64,000 nucleotides of DNA from Candidatus Fermentibacteraceae bacterium (GCA_016744855.1 JADGDO010000002.1:186001-250000), one strand, 5' to 3'. Counted from the first letter of the stretch, positions 8,515-15,671 are shown. A program made the numbers and translations. The notes: a model not told the origin generated them from the letters alone.

Positions 8515-9150
8515 ATGAACACGCTTTCAATCATCTTTGTATCTATAGCATGTCTTACCACCATCGACCTCTTATCCGATGGTTCTTTACCCGTTAATTC
8601 CTCTTCATCGGGAGACATGCTCCAGTATGATGATGGAACTGCTGTTTGGTCGTACTTTGAGCAACAATACAGAGGGATCTGGTTCAATTTGGATGACTTC
8701 ATTCCCGGTGAGCCAGGTTTTGACCTCGTGTATACAGAACTATGGTTCTACCATGACACTGCACACCCCTGGGACACTTCAGAAACACATGTCGAGTTCT
8801 GGAATGGCACCTCTTCAAACCCGCAGGAGTTTCTTGACCAAGTAACCGTAACTGCACTTCACTTCGCGCCTTCCATAATAGAACACCCGCTCAACAGCAT
8901 AACAGTTGAAAGTCAGTTTTGGATTATACAGAACACGGATTTGAGCCTGGGAGGATGGCCGTCTATTATAGGTGATCATGGGGGTTTACCGGTTGTTCAC
9001 AGCATGGTCAGAGAGAACATGTCTTTATGGGAACCATATACTCCAGCAAACGAAACCAACGGGAATTTCTTTATTCGCACATTGTACGATCCATGGCCCT
9101 GGTCTTCTTTGGCACCTCAGACATGGGCCTCCATTAAGACCGTATTCTGA
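8515..9150 (+). CDS. secreted protein of unknown function
   Basis: A 211-residue protein starting at ATG 8515 behind GGGAGAG. It has a hydrophobic N-terminus (residues 1-20) that looks like a signal peptide, then an acidic, aromatic-rich beta-type sequence containing D-D-G-T-A and several W-F/W-N motifs. It has no T9SS sorting domain and ends S-I-K-T-V-F. I do not recognise the family. It stands alone between a propeller gene and a convergent CPBP protease gene. Confidence 0.65.
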   Translation: MNTLSIIFVSIACLTTIDLLSDGSLPVNSSSSGDMLQYDDGTAVWSYFEQQYRGIWFNLDDFIPGEPGFDLVYTELWFYHDTAHPWDTSETHVEFWNGTSSNPQEFLDQVTVTALHFAPSIIEHPLNSITVESQFWIIQNTDLSLGGWPSIIGDHGGLPVVHSMVRENMSLWEPYTPANETNGNFFIRTLYDPWPWSSLAPQTWASIKTVF

Positions 9151-9205
9151 CAGATCTGCAACAGAACGGATCGGTCATTGCCCAAAAGTCCAGAAGAACC
9201 TGTCA

Positions 9206-10192
9206 TTAGGCTGATTGGTTCGAAGCTGCAACCTGCTTATCACCCTTTCTCAACGCCAGATTGGGTCCTTCTCTGTAGAGTATAGTAAACACGACTACGA
9301 GCAAAAGCATGACCAGAACACCATGGGAGTATAGACCTTGAGGATCTTCCAGGAGAGGTGAGTTGAAGAAACCACTGAGACCGGTAGGGTCATTAAATAA
9401 CCCGTGAATTGCAACACCGATTAGAATACTGCCGCCCAGACGATTATAGAAATAGGTGATGATAATACAATACAGAATGCAGGTAATGGTGAAAAAGAAA
9501 TAGAACGCAATACACTCGTGAATCGGCCAAACATTCAGCTTGATTGGTATATGCCACAGAGACCAGATTATTCCCAGAATGATACTCGCCTTTAGTGGAC
9601 CATGTGATTCTTGAAGTCTTGGTAAAGCAAATCCACGCCAGCCAAGCTCTTCCATTAACCCTCCACCTTCAAAAAACAATCCGGTAAAGAAAATGAAGAT
9701 GATCTCCTTGACAGAGTATAGGGAGTGAACCACAAAGAAATCCTTGAGCTCAACTCCGTTAGCGTAATTTATGAGAAGAGAATAAACCAGATTCAAGCCA
9801 ACCACAGTGCCGATAGCCTGCAACCATATTTTGATTCCAGCGCTCTTTGAAATGTCAGGAGCCCAGAATCTGAAACGCTTGAACAGTATTTTAACTTGCT
9901 TCTTGCCGTTGATGATCAATGATGAAAGAATCGCAGACAAAGAGGCACTGAAGGGCATTCCAAGAAGCAGAGCAGCGAACCATGCACCTCCGCTGACCCT
10001 TAATGCAATAGGAAGAGAGTAAAGGATATTTGTATTGTAATCTCTACCCTGGTTGGCCTCATACATATCTGGTCCGAAATCAGGGAATGCCTGGAAAATA
10101 AGAATTGCAGGTCCAATGGATAACAGAGCTAACAAGAGCGCTAATAACCAAAATGCAAGAACCTGATGCCTAATAAAGAAACTTCTCATCAT
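9206..10192 (-). CDS. CPBP-family intramembrane metalloprotease
   Basis: About 328 residues with some eight hydrophobic segments. It contains the CPBP/Rce1 motif 1 E-E-L-G-W-R-G in the form G-L-M-E-E-L-G-W-R-G-F, and motif 2 as a W-S-L-W-H-I-P segment, providing the Glu pair and His expected for metal binding. The frame is open from 10222, but the ATG at 10192 has AGGGG just upstream and is preferred. The family comprises CAAX-protease-like membrane proteins, some linked to bacteriocin self-immunity or membrane protein processing; the substrate here is unknown. Confidence 0.8.
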   Translation of the reverse strand: MMRSFFIRHQVLAFWLLALLLALLSIGPAILIFQAFPDFGPDMYEANQGRDYNTNILYSLPIALRVSGGAWFAALLLGMPFSASLSAILSSLIINGKKQVKILFKRFRFWAPDISKSAGIKIWLQAIGTVVGLNLVYSLLINYANGVELKDFFVVHSLYSVKEIIFIFFTGLFFEGGGLMEELGWRGFALPRLQESHGPLKASIILGIIWSLWHIPIKLNVWPIHECIAFYFFFTITCILYCIIITYFYNRLGGSILIGVAIHGLFNDPTGLSGFFNSPLLEDPQGLYSHGVLVMLLLVVVFTILYREGPNLALRKGDKQVAASNQSA

Positions 10193-10377
10193 ACATCCCC
10201 TGTAATAATTCAGAAATAACACTCAATTGCTGTTTTTGATAAAATCTTAAACGGTATCTCCCTCGCTCCTTCTTAATAGAACACATCAAGGGAATGCAGG
10301 CAATATCTCTCCAGGGAGTACCTATTTCCTGCGCTAATAGACTACCCCAATATGACTAGCTGTGAGAAAAAGAACCG

Positions 10378-10403
10378 ATATTGGATACATTTAGAACTCA
10401 CTG
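10378..10403 (+). repeat. intergenic repeat, degenerate copy 1a
   Basis: Contains ATTGGATACATTTAGAACT, matching the core of the family (GGATACGTTTCGAACT) with a few changes. It lacks the GGCACCCCGTA front half. Confidence 0.55.
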
Positions 10404-10426
10404 TTAAAGAAGCTCTACTCGTTCGC

Positions 10427-10461
10427 TTTGGCACCCCGTAGTCGACGCTTTTGGAACTGAT
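10427..10461 (+). repeat. intergenic repeat, copy 1b
   Basis: Begins TTTGGCACCCCGTAG and continues TCGACGCTTTTGGAACTGA. The front half is identical to the copies at 11088 and 13258; the second half is diverged. It lies 74 bp upstream of the toxin-antitoxin pair, in the same orientation as the copy that follows the toxin. Confidence 0.75.
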
Positions 10462-10534
10462 TTCAGGAAATACACAACAAAGAAGTCTGGACTTCTATGA
10501 TAGCCAAGTCGTATCTTCCAAACAACGGAGAGGA

Positions 10535-10759
10535 ATGAACATGGATATCAGTTTTCAGTTAGAAAAGATGACAATTCTGGAAAAGCTCCAAACGATAGAA
10601 GAAATCTGGAAAAATCTAGCAGAATCTTCTAACAGTGTACCATCTCCATCTTGGCATAATGATGTACTTCTTGCCAGAGCGGGAAGGGTTGAAGAAGGCT
10701 CATCACAATTTTCTGACTGGTCTGAGGCAAAAGATCGAATCCGCAACAAAACCAGATGA
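10535..10759 (+). CDS. antitoxin, addiction-module component (TIGR02574-like)
   Basis: About 74 residues, mostly helical and acidic. The N-terminal half L-E-K-L-Q-T-I-E-E-I-W-K-N-L and the C-terminal W-S-E-A-K-D-R-I-R match the short antitoxins annotated as putative addiction module components, which pair with ParE/RelE toxins. Two ATG codons (10535 and 10541) follow GGAGAGGA; the second has the better spacing. The stop overlaps the toxin ATG by 4 nt. In this class the antitoxin binds the toxin and usually represses the shared promoter. Confidence 0.8.
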   Translation: MNMDISFQLEKMTILEKLQTIEEIWKNLAESSNSVPSPSWHNDVLLARAGRVEEGSSQFSDWSEAKDRIRNKTR

Positions 10760-11061
10760 TTATCCATATTCTTGATGATGCTGAGCAGGATCTGATAGAT
10801 GGATTTAATTTCTACGATTCTCAAGAATCTGGTCTGGGTGACTACTTCATTGATTCTCTTTTCTCTGATATCGACTCGCTACACCTTTATTCAGGCATTC
10901 ACCCCATCAAGTTCAGTTACCACCGAATGCTTTCCCAACGGTTCCCATTCGCAATCTACTACGAGATAGAGGAGAATACTGTTAAAATATGGGCTGTACT
11001 GGATTGTAGACAGAATCCCGTTTCTACTCTTAAAAGGCTGGAGAATCTGGAGCTGAGATAA
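10756..11061 (+). CDS. ParE/RelE-superfamily toxin
   Basis: A 101-residue protein with the alpha-alpha-beta ParE fold signature: an N-terminal A-E-Q-D-L-I-D-G-F-N-F-Y-D helix region, H-R-M-L-S-Q-R-F-P-F-A-I-Y-Y-E strand and V-K-I-W-A-V-L-D-C-R-Q-N-P at the end. These are the conserved blocks of type II toxins of the ParE/RelE family. It overlaps its antitoxin by 4 nt. Whether it attacks gyrase or ribosome-bound mRNA cannot be told from sequence. The pair is bordered by same-orientation copies of an intergenic repeat, suggesting it arrived as a cassette. Confidence 0.85.
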   Translation: MIIHILDDAEQDLIDGFNFYDSQESGLGDYFIDSLFSDIDSLHLYSGIHPIKFSYHRMLSQRFPFAIYYEIEENTVKIWAVLDCRQNPVSTLKRLENLELR

Positions 11062-11087
11062 TAGTAAATTCTTCAGCTGGTAAAAAA

Positions 11088-11125
11088 TCTGGCACCCCGT
11101 AGTGGATACGTTTCGAACTGAGGTG
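11088..11125 (+). repeat. intergenic repeat, copy 2
   Basis: GGCACCCCGTAGT followed by GGATACGTTTCGAACTG and AGGTG. This copy matches that at 13258 closely. It begins 27 bp after the toxin stop and ends before the 3' end of the minus-strand gene at 11159. Confidence 0.8.
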
Positions 11126-11158
11126 AGAATGGAGAATTCGAAAACTCCAGATCTCAAA

Positions 11159-12958
11159 TCACTCAATAACAGTAAACCTCTGGCTAGCATTTCCTTCTGA
11201 TGTTTGAAGGTTGCAGAAGTAAACTCCAGGAGATAGTTCTCCTACAATTGTGCTGTGGTATCCTGAAGGATAGTTTGTCTCGTTTCTTGTGAAGGCAACT
11301 CTGCCGTAAATATCAAAAACTGACACAGAAACCAGTGAAGATTCGCTCAGAAAGAATTTGATTTCAGGTGAGCCGCTCACAGGAGAAGGGGATACTGGAT
11401 AAAGAACTGCTTCAGCCAGCACTTCTAAGTTTGGGTCCGATAGAGCGACAGGATTCCAGTTCAGGGCTATGTCGTATAGTACAGGGGCTGTATCGGCATC
11501 ATCCCTGGTTAGGATGATCATATACTGGAAATAGCTGTCATTTTCCGGAAGAATACCAGCTAATGAACCTGATTCCCAAATGGTATCCTGCCAGGCTCCC
11601 ATGTTGATCTGATCAGATGACCTGACTCCAATACCGACATTAGACCCTTCTGGGAGATACGCTGAGAAATCAAGGTTGCCCCATCCCGGATCATTTCCAA
11701 GGAATAGAATGCTGGAAGTTAACGATGCCGTAAAGATGTCTGTAACCTCCCAGTAGGCGAGTGAAACATTGTCTCCCCCAAACACTGTACCAATAACTTC
11801 AGTGATGCCGTCATCATTCAAATCATCAGCAAACACATCGCTTGCTCTCTGGAAGTATGGGCAGACCTCATGCTGAGTCCAATCGGTTCCGGTAGTGTCG
11901 AGGTTCTCCCACCAGTAAACAACCGACACTGCAGTAGCTGTAATGTCAAGATCACCATCATTATCTATGTCATACCCAAAGGTTCCGTCTGGAGAACCTG
12001 TGTTCACGTTTGCTACTAAGTGTTCAGTCCACTGTGTTCCTGTGCCATCCACATTCTGCCACCAACGAATCTTGTTATCATAACAAGCCATCATATCAAT
12101 GGATCCATCACCATTTACATCATTTACGTCCATCCCATCGACAGGCCCTCCAAAAATACCATGCCTAATCCAATTCGTGCCTGTTCCATCAACATTCTCG
12201 TACCAGGTTACATCACTGTACTCCACAATAACCACATCGAGATTACCATCACCGTTCACATCTGCTGATTGGACAAGACTCGGTCGCTCCATACTGAAAA
12301 GTAGTCTCTTTGTCCAAGAGAGGCCATTTCCGTCCAAATTCTCGTACCAGAATGCATCGTCCTCGTCAGATACAGTAACAATGTCAAGGTCGAAGTCCCC
12401 GTCAAAATCACCGAAGGAAATGTCTCTAGGCTTAGCAACATCAGAATCAATTAATCTTTCTATCCAGTTAATACCTGTTCCATCAGTATTCTCCCACCAG
12501 ATAATACTGTTGCCCCAGTAACTTCCTCCTGCTAGATCAGTAAAACCATCACCATTCAAATCACAAGCCTGGTTGAAATGGATACCGAGCGAACAGGTTG
12601 TGGCCACAGTATGCTCTGTCCACAAATCACCTGAACCATCATCATTCTCCCACCATGATGTGTTATAGAACAAAGGAGCAGCTACAATATCGGTGAACCC
12701 ATCATTGTTCATATCTGCTGTATGAGGAGTGCTTGTATAAGCATAGGAACTGTTGAGATTGACTTGGTGATATGCAGCAAAGGTTAACTCTCCTGCTATT
12801 TCCACGAATGCATCACAATCACTGAAATAGTTTTGCCCCCATTCCACAACTGGACCAAGCACACCTGACTGGCCCTTCCAGGATGTTTGTGTCACAGAGT
12901 CACCGCCTGAAACGCTCACAATAAACAGAAGGCAAAATAGTATTGCTTCTCTATGCAT
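11159..12958 (-). CDS. secreted FG-GAP/VCBS repeat protein with T9SS type A sorting domain
   Basis: About 599 residues, starting at the ATG at 12958 with GGAGGAATT directly before it (an upstream ATG at 12973 would leave this site inside the gene). A signal peptide is followed by a T-Q-T-S-W opening, eight or so repeats of the D-x-N-x-D-G-x-x-D type each ending in W-W/Y-E-N-x-D-G-x-G/T, a beta-rich spacer, and a T9SS sorting domain (V-F-D-I-Y-G-R, ending A-S-Q-R-F-T-V-I). It is a paralogue of the protein at 1455-3290, with the same order of parts. Probably a calcium-stabilised surface or secreted propeller; the ligand is unknown. Confidence 0.85.
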   Translation of the reverse strand: MHREAILFCLLFIVSVSGGDSVTQTSWKGQSGVLGPVVEWGQNYFSDCDAFVEIAGELTFAAYHQVNLNSSYAYTSTPHTADMNNDGFTDIVAAPLFYNTSWWENDDGSGDLWTEHTVATTCSLGIHFNQACDLNGDGFTDLAGGSYWGNSIIWWENTDGTGINWIERLIDSDVAKPRDISFGDFDGDFDLDIVTVSDEDDAFWYENLDGNGLSWTKRLLFSMERPSLVQSADVNGDGNLDVVIVEYSDVTWYENVDGTGTNWIRHGIFGGPVDGMDVNDVNGDGSIDMMACYDNKIRWWQNVDGTGTQWTEHLVANVNTGSPDGTFGYDIDNDGDLDITATAVSVVYWWENLDTTGTDWTQHEVCPYFQRASDVFADDLNDDGITEVIGTVFGGDNVSLAYWEVTDIFTASLTSSILFLGNDPGWGNLDFSAYLPEGSNVGIGVRSSDQINMGAWQDTIWESGSLAGILPENDSYFQYMIILTRDDADTAPVLYDIALNWNPVALSDPNLEVLAEAVLYPVSPSPVSGSPEIKFFLSESSLVSVSVFDIYGRVAFTRNETNYPSGYHSTIVGELSPGVYFCNLQTSEGNASQRFTVIE

Positions 12959-13189
12959 AATTCCTCCGATCAATCAACAGACTCCCCAACAGAACAATTT
13001 TCTCATCTGTGCCGCAGTATAACTATATGGTTTTTCAATAGAAAAAAAACTGCATAGTTCAGTGTTGGTATTGATTGATTGAACATCAAGCATCTATCCA
13101 CACTCTATGTGTTTGAGTACTCTGAAATGCTTCCAGAGAGAATCAAAAAGCACAGCAAACTGGACAGAGCTCTACAAAAAGAAATTACA

Positions 13190-13248
13190 GTGCCCGAAGT
13201 ATTGGATATGTTTCGAACTCCGCTGTAATAAGTTACAGTCACTAAAAG
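13190..13248 (+). repeat. intergenic repeat, copy 3 with extended tail
   Basis: TGCCCGAAGTATT then GGATATGTTTCGAACT, followed by the tail CGCTGTAATAAGTTACAGT. The same tail, with one or two changes, follows copy 4, so here the repeat unit is about 50 bp rather than 35. Confidence 0.7.
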
Positions 13249-13257
13249 AACTTACAG

Positions 13258-13310
13258 TTGGCACCCCGTATTGGATACGTTTCGAACTGGGCTGGAATAA
13301 GTTACAGTAA
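13258..13310 (+). repeat. intergenic repeat, copy 4 with extended tail
   Basis: TTGGCACCCCGTATT then GGATACGTTTCGAACTG and the tail GCTGGAATAAGTTACAGTA. This is the fullest copy in the window and shares its core with copy 2 at 11088. Confidence 0.8.
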
Positions 13311-13316
13311 TACATT

Positions 13317-13346
13317 TTGGCACCCCGAAGCGAATTCGAACTCGGG
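13317..13346 (+). repeat. intergenic repeat, copy 5 (shortened)
   Basis: TTTGGCACCCCGAAG then CGAATTCGAACTCGGG. The middle is deleted relative to the other copies. It ends exactly at the stop codon of the minus-strand SUMF gene. Confidence 0.65.
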
Positions 13347-14111
13347 TTAGTTTGAGGCTCTAACAAGTCTGAGACCCAGGAAATAGTACTGCAAATCTGG
13401 GTAGCAGGCATCACGGGCTGCAGAACGACACCTGCGAAGAGAGCTGCCAATACTTCCCCCACGGCTAACCATGTTTAACGTGGAGGGCTCAAGCCATGAA
13501 GATCCATCAGTGGGAGCTCCTTCGTAGCTTTCATGGAAGTAATCCTCACACCATTCCCAAACATTTCCGCTCATGTCATAAAGACCCCAGGCATTCGGGG
13601 CGAGCTGGGCACACTCCTCAGTGGTAGATCCCGAGTTGTGATCAAACCACCCGATCTCTTTAAGATTATCTTCACTGTCACCTGAATAGTACCTTGTTGT
13701 GGTTCCAGCCCTGCAGGCATACTCCCACTCAGCCTCAGTCGGAAAGCGGTAGTTGTATTGATTGTCGAGTTGATTCAACTTCTCAATAAATAGAGCACAC
13801 TCATTCCACGAGACACATTCCACAGGACTAGCGGGATTCGGAAAGTACGAAGGGTTGCTGCCCATGACCTCTTCCCAGAGTTCCTGGGAAACCTCTGTTG
13901 TCATTATTTCAAAAGAATAGTTGATGGTAACCTCGTGCAGAGGGCTCTCGTTTGCATACCTACCCTCTTCTCCTTCAGGGCTGCCCATCATGAATGAACC
14001 GGCCGGAATCACGGCAAACTCCATTGCTGTTAATACACTGTTCATTCCCGATGGATCAGAGCAAGCAGAAAGACAAGTTATAGCAAATGTGGTAAAAAAC
14101 ATATTTTTCAT
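13347..14111 (-). CDS. SUMF/formylglycine-generating-enzyme-like lipoprotein
   Basis: A 254-residue protein, ATG behind TTAGGAGA. The N-terminus is a lipoprotein signal with lipobox L-S-A-C (Cys near residue 17). The rest is one SUMF (FGE-sulfatase) domain: F-M-M-G-S, R-F-P-T-E-A-E-W-E-Y-A-C-R-A-G, N-A-W-G-L-Y-D-M-S-G-N-V-W-E-W and R-G-G-S, ending G-L-R-L-V-R. In true formylglycine-generating enzymes two copper-binding Cys follow the R-G-G-S block; only one Cys is found there (R-R-C-R-S-A-A-R), so it is probably not a sulfatase activator but one of the many non-enzymatic or ligand-binding SUMF proteins. Its 3' end touches an intergenic repeat. Confidence 0.85.
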   Translation of the reverse strand: MKNMFFTTFAITCLSACSDPSGMNSVLTAMEFAVIPAGSFMMGSPEGEEGRYANESPLHEVTINYSFEIMTTEVSQELWEEVMGSNPSYFPNPASPVECVSWNECALFIEKLNQLDNQYNYRFPTEAEWEYACRAGTTTRYYSGDSEDNLKEIGWFDHNSGSTTEECAQLAPNAWGLYDMSGNVWEWCEDYFHESYEGAPTDGSSWLEPSTLNMVSRGGSIGSSLRRCRSAARDACYPDLQYYFLGLRLVRASN

Positions 14112-14203
14112 AATCTCCTAACTCTCTGGACTATTAGATTCAGTGAGGGTATTCTATAGTAATCATACGAAGATTCAAACAACAACGGGCAGGAAAACTT
14201 AAA

Positions 14204-14488
14204 ATGATGAAAATACCGGATGAAATGATGGGTATGTGCGCAGATAAGATGGTGACAATGCTACCATGCTGAGTAAGCATGGTTCTTCCGGGAGTTCCCC
14301 GGAGCAAAAGAATTGTCTTTGTGCACAAGTTGATAAGGCTCCTTCTAGAGGATGGTATCGATGGGATTACCAAAAAGGAGTACGACGACCTTTCAGCAAT
14401 GATTCAGAATCTGCTTGATTCAATAACAGTTGATTCTGAAACAAAAGAAAAAAATGAAGAACCGGAAGACAAACCGGGAAGTTGTTGA
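14204..14488 (+). CDS. small Met/Cys-rich protein interrupted by one in-frame TGA
   Basis: ATG at 14204 (second ATG at 14207) behind AGGA. The frame gives 22 codons rich in Met and Cys (ending M-L-P-C), a TGA at 14270-14272, then 72 more codons in the same frame: a basic/hydrophobic helix (R-I-V-F-V-H-K-L-I-R-L-L-L), an I-T-K-K-E-Y-D-D-L helix and an acidic tail ending P-G-S-C. The 92-residue protein at 38939 is a clear homologue with matching order (Met-rich start, K-V-F-L-F-E-S-V-R-E-M-L helix, M-T-D-E-E-Y-Q-L-L helix, ending N-S-C-C), which shows that both sides of the TGA belong to one gene. The TGA follows a Cys codon and a hairpin lies just downstream. Nonsense mutation or selenocysteine (Cys-Sec) are both possible. 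Function unknown; Met/Cys content suggests metal or thiol chemistry. Confidence 0.65.
14286..14304 (+). promoter_or_regulatory. bSECIS-like hairpin after the in-frame TGA of the small Met/Cys-rich gene
   Basis: Stem TTCCGGG / CCCGGAG (seven pairs, one of them G-U) closes an AGTTC loop at 14293-14297. The stem starts 13 nt and the loop 20 nt after the TGA, and G is the second loop base followed by U, which fits the bacterial SECIS pattern. GC-rich hairpins occur by chance, so this alone is not proof. Confidence 0.4.
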
Positions 14489-14545
14489 GGCGATGCAGAA
14501 GAAGGTCAGGTGACCTCTGAAGGTGATTGCTGCCCCGTTTAGTTT

Positions 14546-15250
14546 CTACTCTGTTTCTGGACCAAAGAACTCAATCCGAAGATTGACAGGAGAGGTACGT
14601 CCCGGAGGAATCGGCGGAATACTGGCACTGTTCAATGCGTGTGTAACAGCCCTGTCAAACCCATTGTCTCCACTTGTTCTGAGTACTTCGTGGGAATGTG
14701 TACCGTCAGGGTTTACAGTAAAACTTATCTGGTAACTCTGTGCCGGGATTACCGACGTTCTGAAATTCCTTCGTATTGCACCGAAAACTCTTCCTTCGTA
14801 GCTGGCGGGTCCAGGAGATCCGCTTCCGGCTTCACCCGAGGAACCGACACCGATAAATTCTGTGCTTTCTAGAGGAGCAACCTCCGTCTGAACATCTTCA
14901 ACGGGCTCGGTTGTTTCAACCTCTACTTCTTCAACTTCCACTTCAACAACTTCCTCAACAGACTCTGAAACAATTTCTTCGACGACCTCAACGACTTCTT
15001 CCTGAACATCTTCAACAACCTCTGAAACCATCTCGGAAGGGTTATCTCCTGTATCCAGGACTATCATTTCTACTGAAACGAACTCACCACCGCCCATAGG
15101 CACGACAGTTTCTCTGCTACCGGCAATCCATCCCATCAAAATGAGCAGAACAAAAATACCACCATGAATACCAACTGACACATAGAGGTCATTCTTGCTT
15201 CTGGTGGCATGAGCTGCCTGTAATTTCACAAAGGGATTAGTCGATTGCAC
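14546..15250 (-). CDS. TonB-family energy transducer
   Basis: A 234-residue protein: cytoplasmic N-terminus of about 23 residues, one membrane segment (about 24-43), a long periplasmic linker, and a TonB C-terminal domain (Y-Q-I-S-F-T-V-N-P-D-G-T, then F-D-R-A-V-T-H-A-L-N and P-P-I-P-P-G). The linker is unusual: it is made of Glu/Val repeats (E-V-V-E-V-V-E-E type, about residues 75-120) instead of the normal Pro-rich spacer. The start overlaps exbD by 14 nt. Together with ExbB and ExbD it would couple proton-motive force to outer-membrane transport or integrity (TonB or TolA-type role). The plus strand between 14489 and 14545 holds only a short dyad (AGGTCA-GG-TGACCT). Confidence 0.85.
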   Translation of the reverse strand: MQSTNPFVKLQAAHATRSKNDLYVSVGIHGGIFVLLILMGWIAGSRETVVPMGGGEFVSVEMIVLDTGDNPSEMVSEVVEDVQEEVVEVVEEIVSESVEEVVEVEVEEVEVETTEPVEDVQTEVAPLESTEFIGVGSSGEAGSGSPGPASYEGRVFGAIRRNFRTSVIPAQSYQISFTVNPDGTHSHEVLRTSGDNGFDRAVTHALNSASIPPIPPGRTSPVNLRIEFFGPETE

Positions 15251-15671
15251 TTGCAGACTCCTGTATAAGACCTACGTTTTCAAATCCACCACGCCTGAGC
15301 TCAGTGAGGGCTCCTGCAAGAGTGGCATACTGTACTTGACCATCAGCTCTTAGAAAAGCTTCAGTTCTTCCGGAGACAAGAGCAGCTTCCGCAAGAGAAG
15401 CGAGATCTTCTGGTGCGACAGCTTGACCCGCTACCGAGAGATTCCCCAAACCGTCCATTTCGACAACCATAGAAGTACCCGGGTCGAGTCGTCGAATAAT
15501 TTCACCCTGATCAGTACTTGGTGGAGTAACATCTGTACTGCGCTGCATCACCGGTGAGCTGAGCATAAAAACGACAAGCAGAACAAAAGTAACATCCACC
15601 AGATTAGTTACATTGATAGACGAGAACTGCTTGTATCTCCGTTTTATCATTCGATTGATCCTCTGCGACAA
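15237..15671 (-). CDS. exbD: ExbD/TolR-family biopolymer transport protein
   Basis: A 144-residue protein with one N-terminal membrane segment carrying N-L-V-D-V-T-F-V-L-L-V-V-F-M, where the Asp is the conserved proton-path residue of ExbD/TolR. A periplasmic domain of about 90 residues follows. The gene overlaps exbB upstream (25 nt) and tonB downstream (14 nt), so translation of the three is coupled. It forms the proton channel with ExbB. TolR is an alternative name; the partner TonB-type gene favours ExbD. Confidence 0.85.
   Translation of the reverse strand: MSQRINRMIKRRYKQFSSINVTNLVDVTFVLLVVFMLSSPVMQRSTDVTPPSTDQGEIIRRLDPGTSMVVEMDGLGNLSVAGQAVAPEDLASLAEAALVSGRTEAFLRADGQVQYATLAGALTELRRGGFENVGLIQESASAID

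Larger units (their letters stand above)
10193..10534. other. intergenic region with two repeat copies
   Basis: About 340 bp between a CPBP protease gene and an antitoxin gene. The only structure found is two copies of the intergenic repeat described at 10378 and 10427. No convincing coding sequence is present; the frame that extends the antitoxin back to 10451 has no ribosome site and runs into the repeat. Confidence 0.6.
12974..13346. other. intergenic region with three tandem repeat copies
   Basis: About 370 bp between the 5' end of a propeller gene and the 3' end of the SUMF gene. The first 200 bp show nothing recognisable. From 13185 the region is made of three successive copies of the intergenic repeat, listed separately. 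A 67-codon plus-strand frame at 13107-13310 is only a translation of the repeat. Confidence 0.7.

Noticed and set aside
10427-11125. Repeat copies as integron attC sites
   Set aside because: The attC inverse core and core sites (RYYYAAC, GTTRRRY) are not found and no integrase is in the window; left as an open comparison in the findings.
13107-13310. 67-codon frame with repeated F-E-L-x-x-N-K-L-Q motif
   Set aside because: The repetition comes from the intergenic DNA repeat itself; there is no ribosome site and the frame is not kept in other copies.
13258-13310. Repeat read on the minus strand looks like a tRNA T-arm (GTTCGAA)
   Set aside because: No flanking T-stem or acceptor pairing, and no anticodon arm at the right distance.
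520-14272. Genome-wide reassignment of TGA
   Set aside because: TGA is the ordinary stop of many genes here, for example those ending at 3290, 5998 and 8266.
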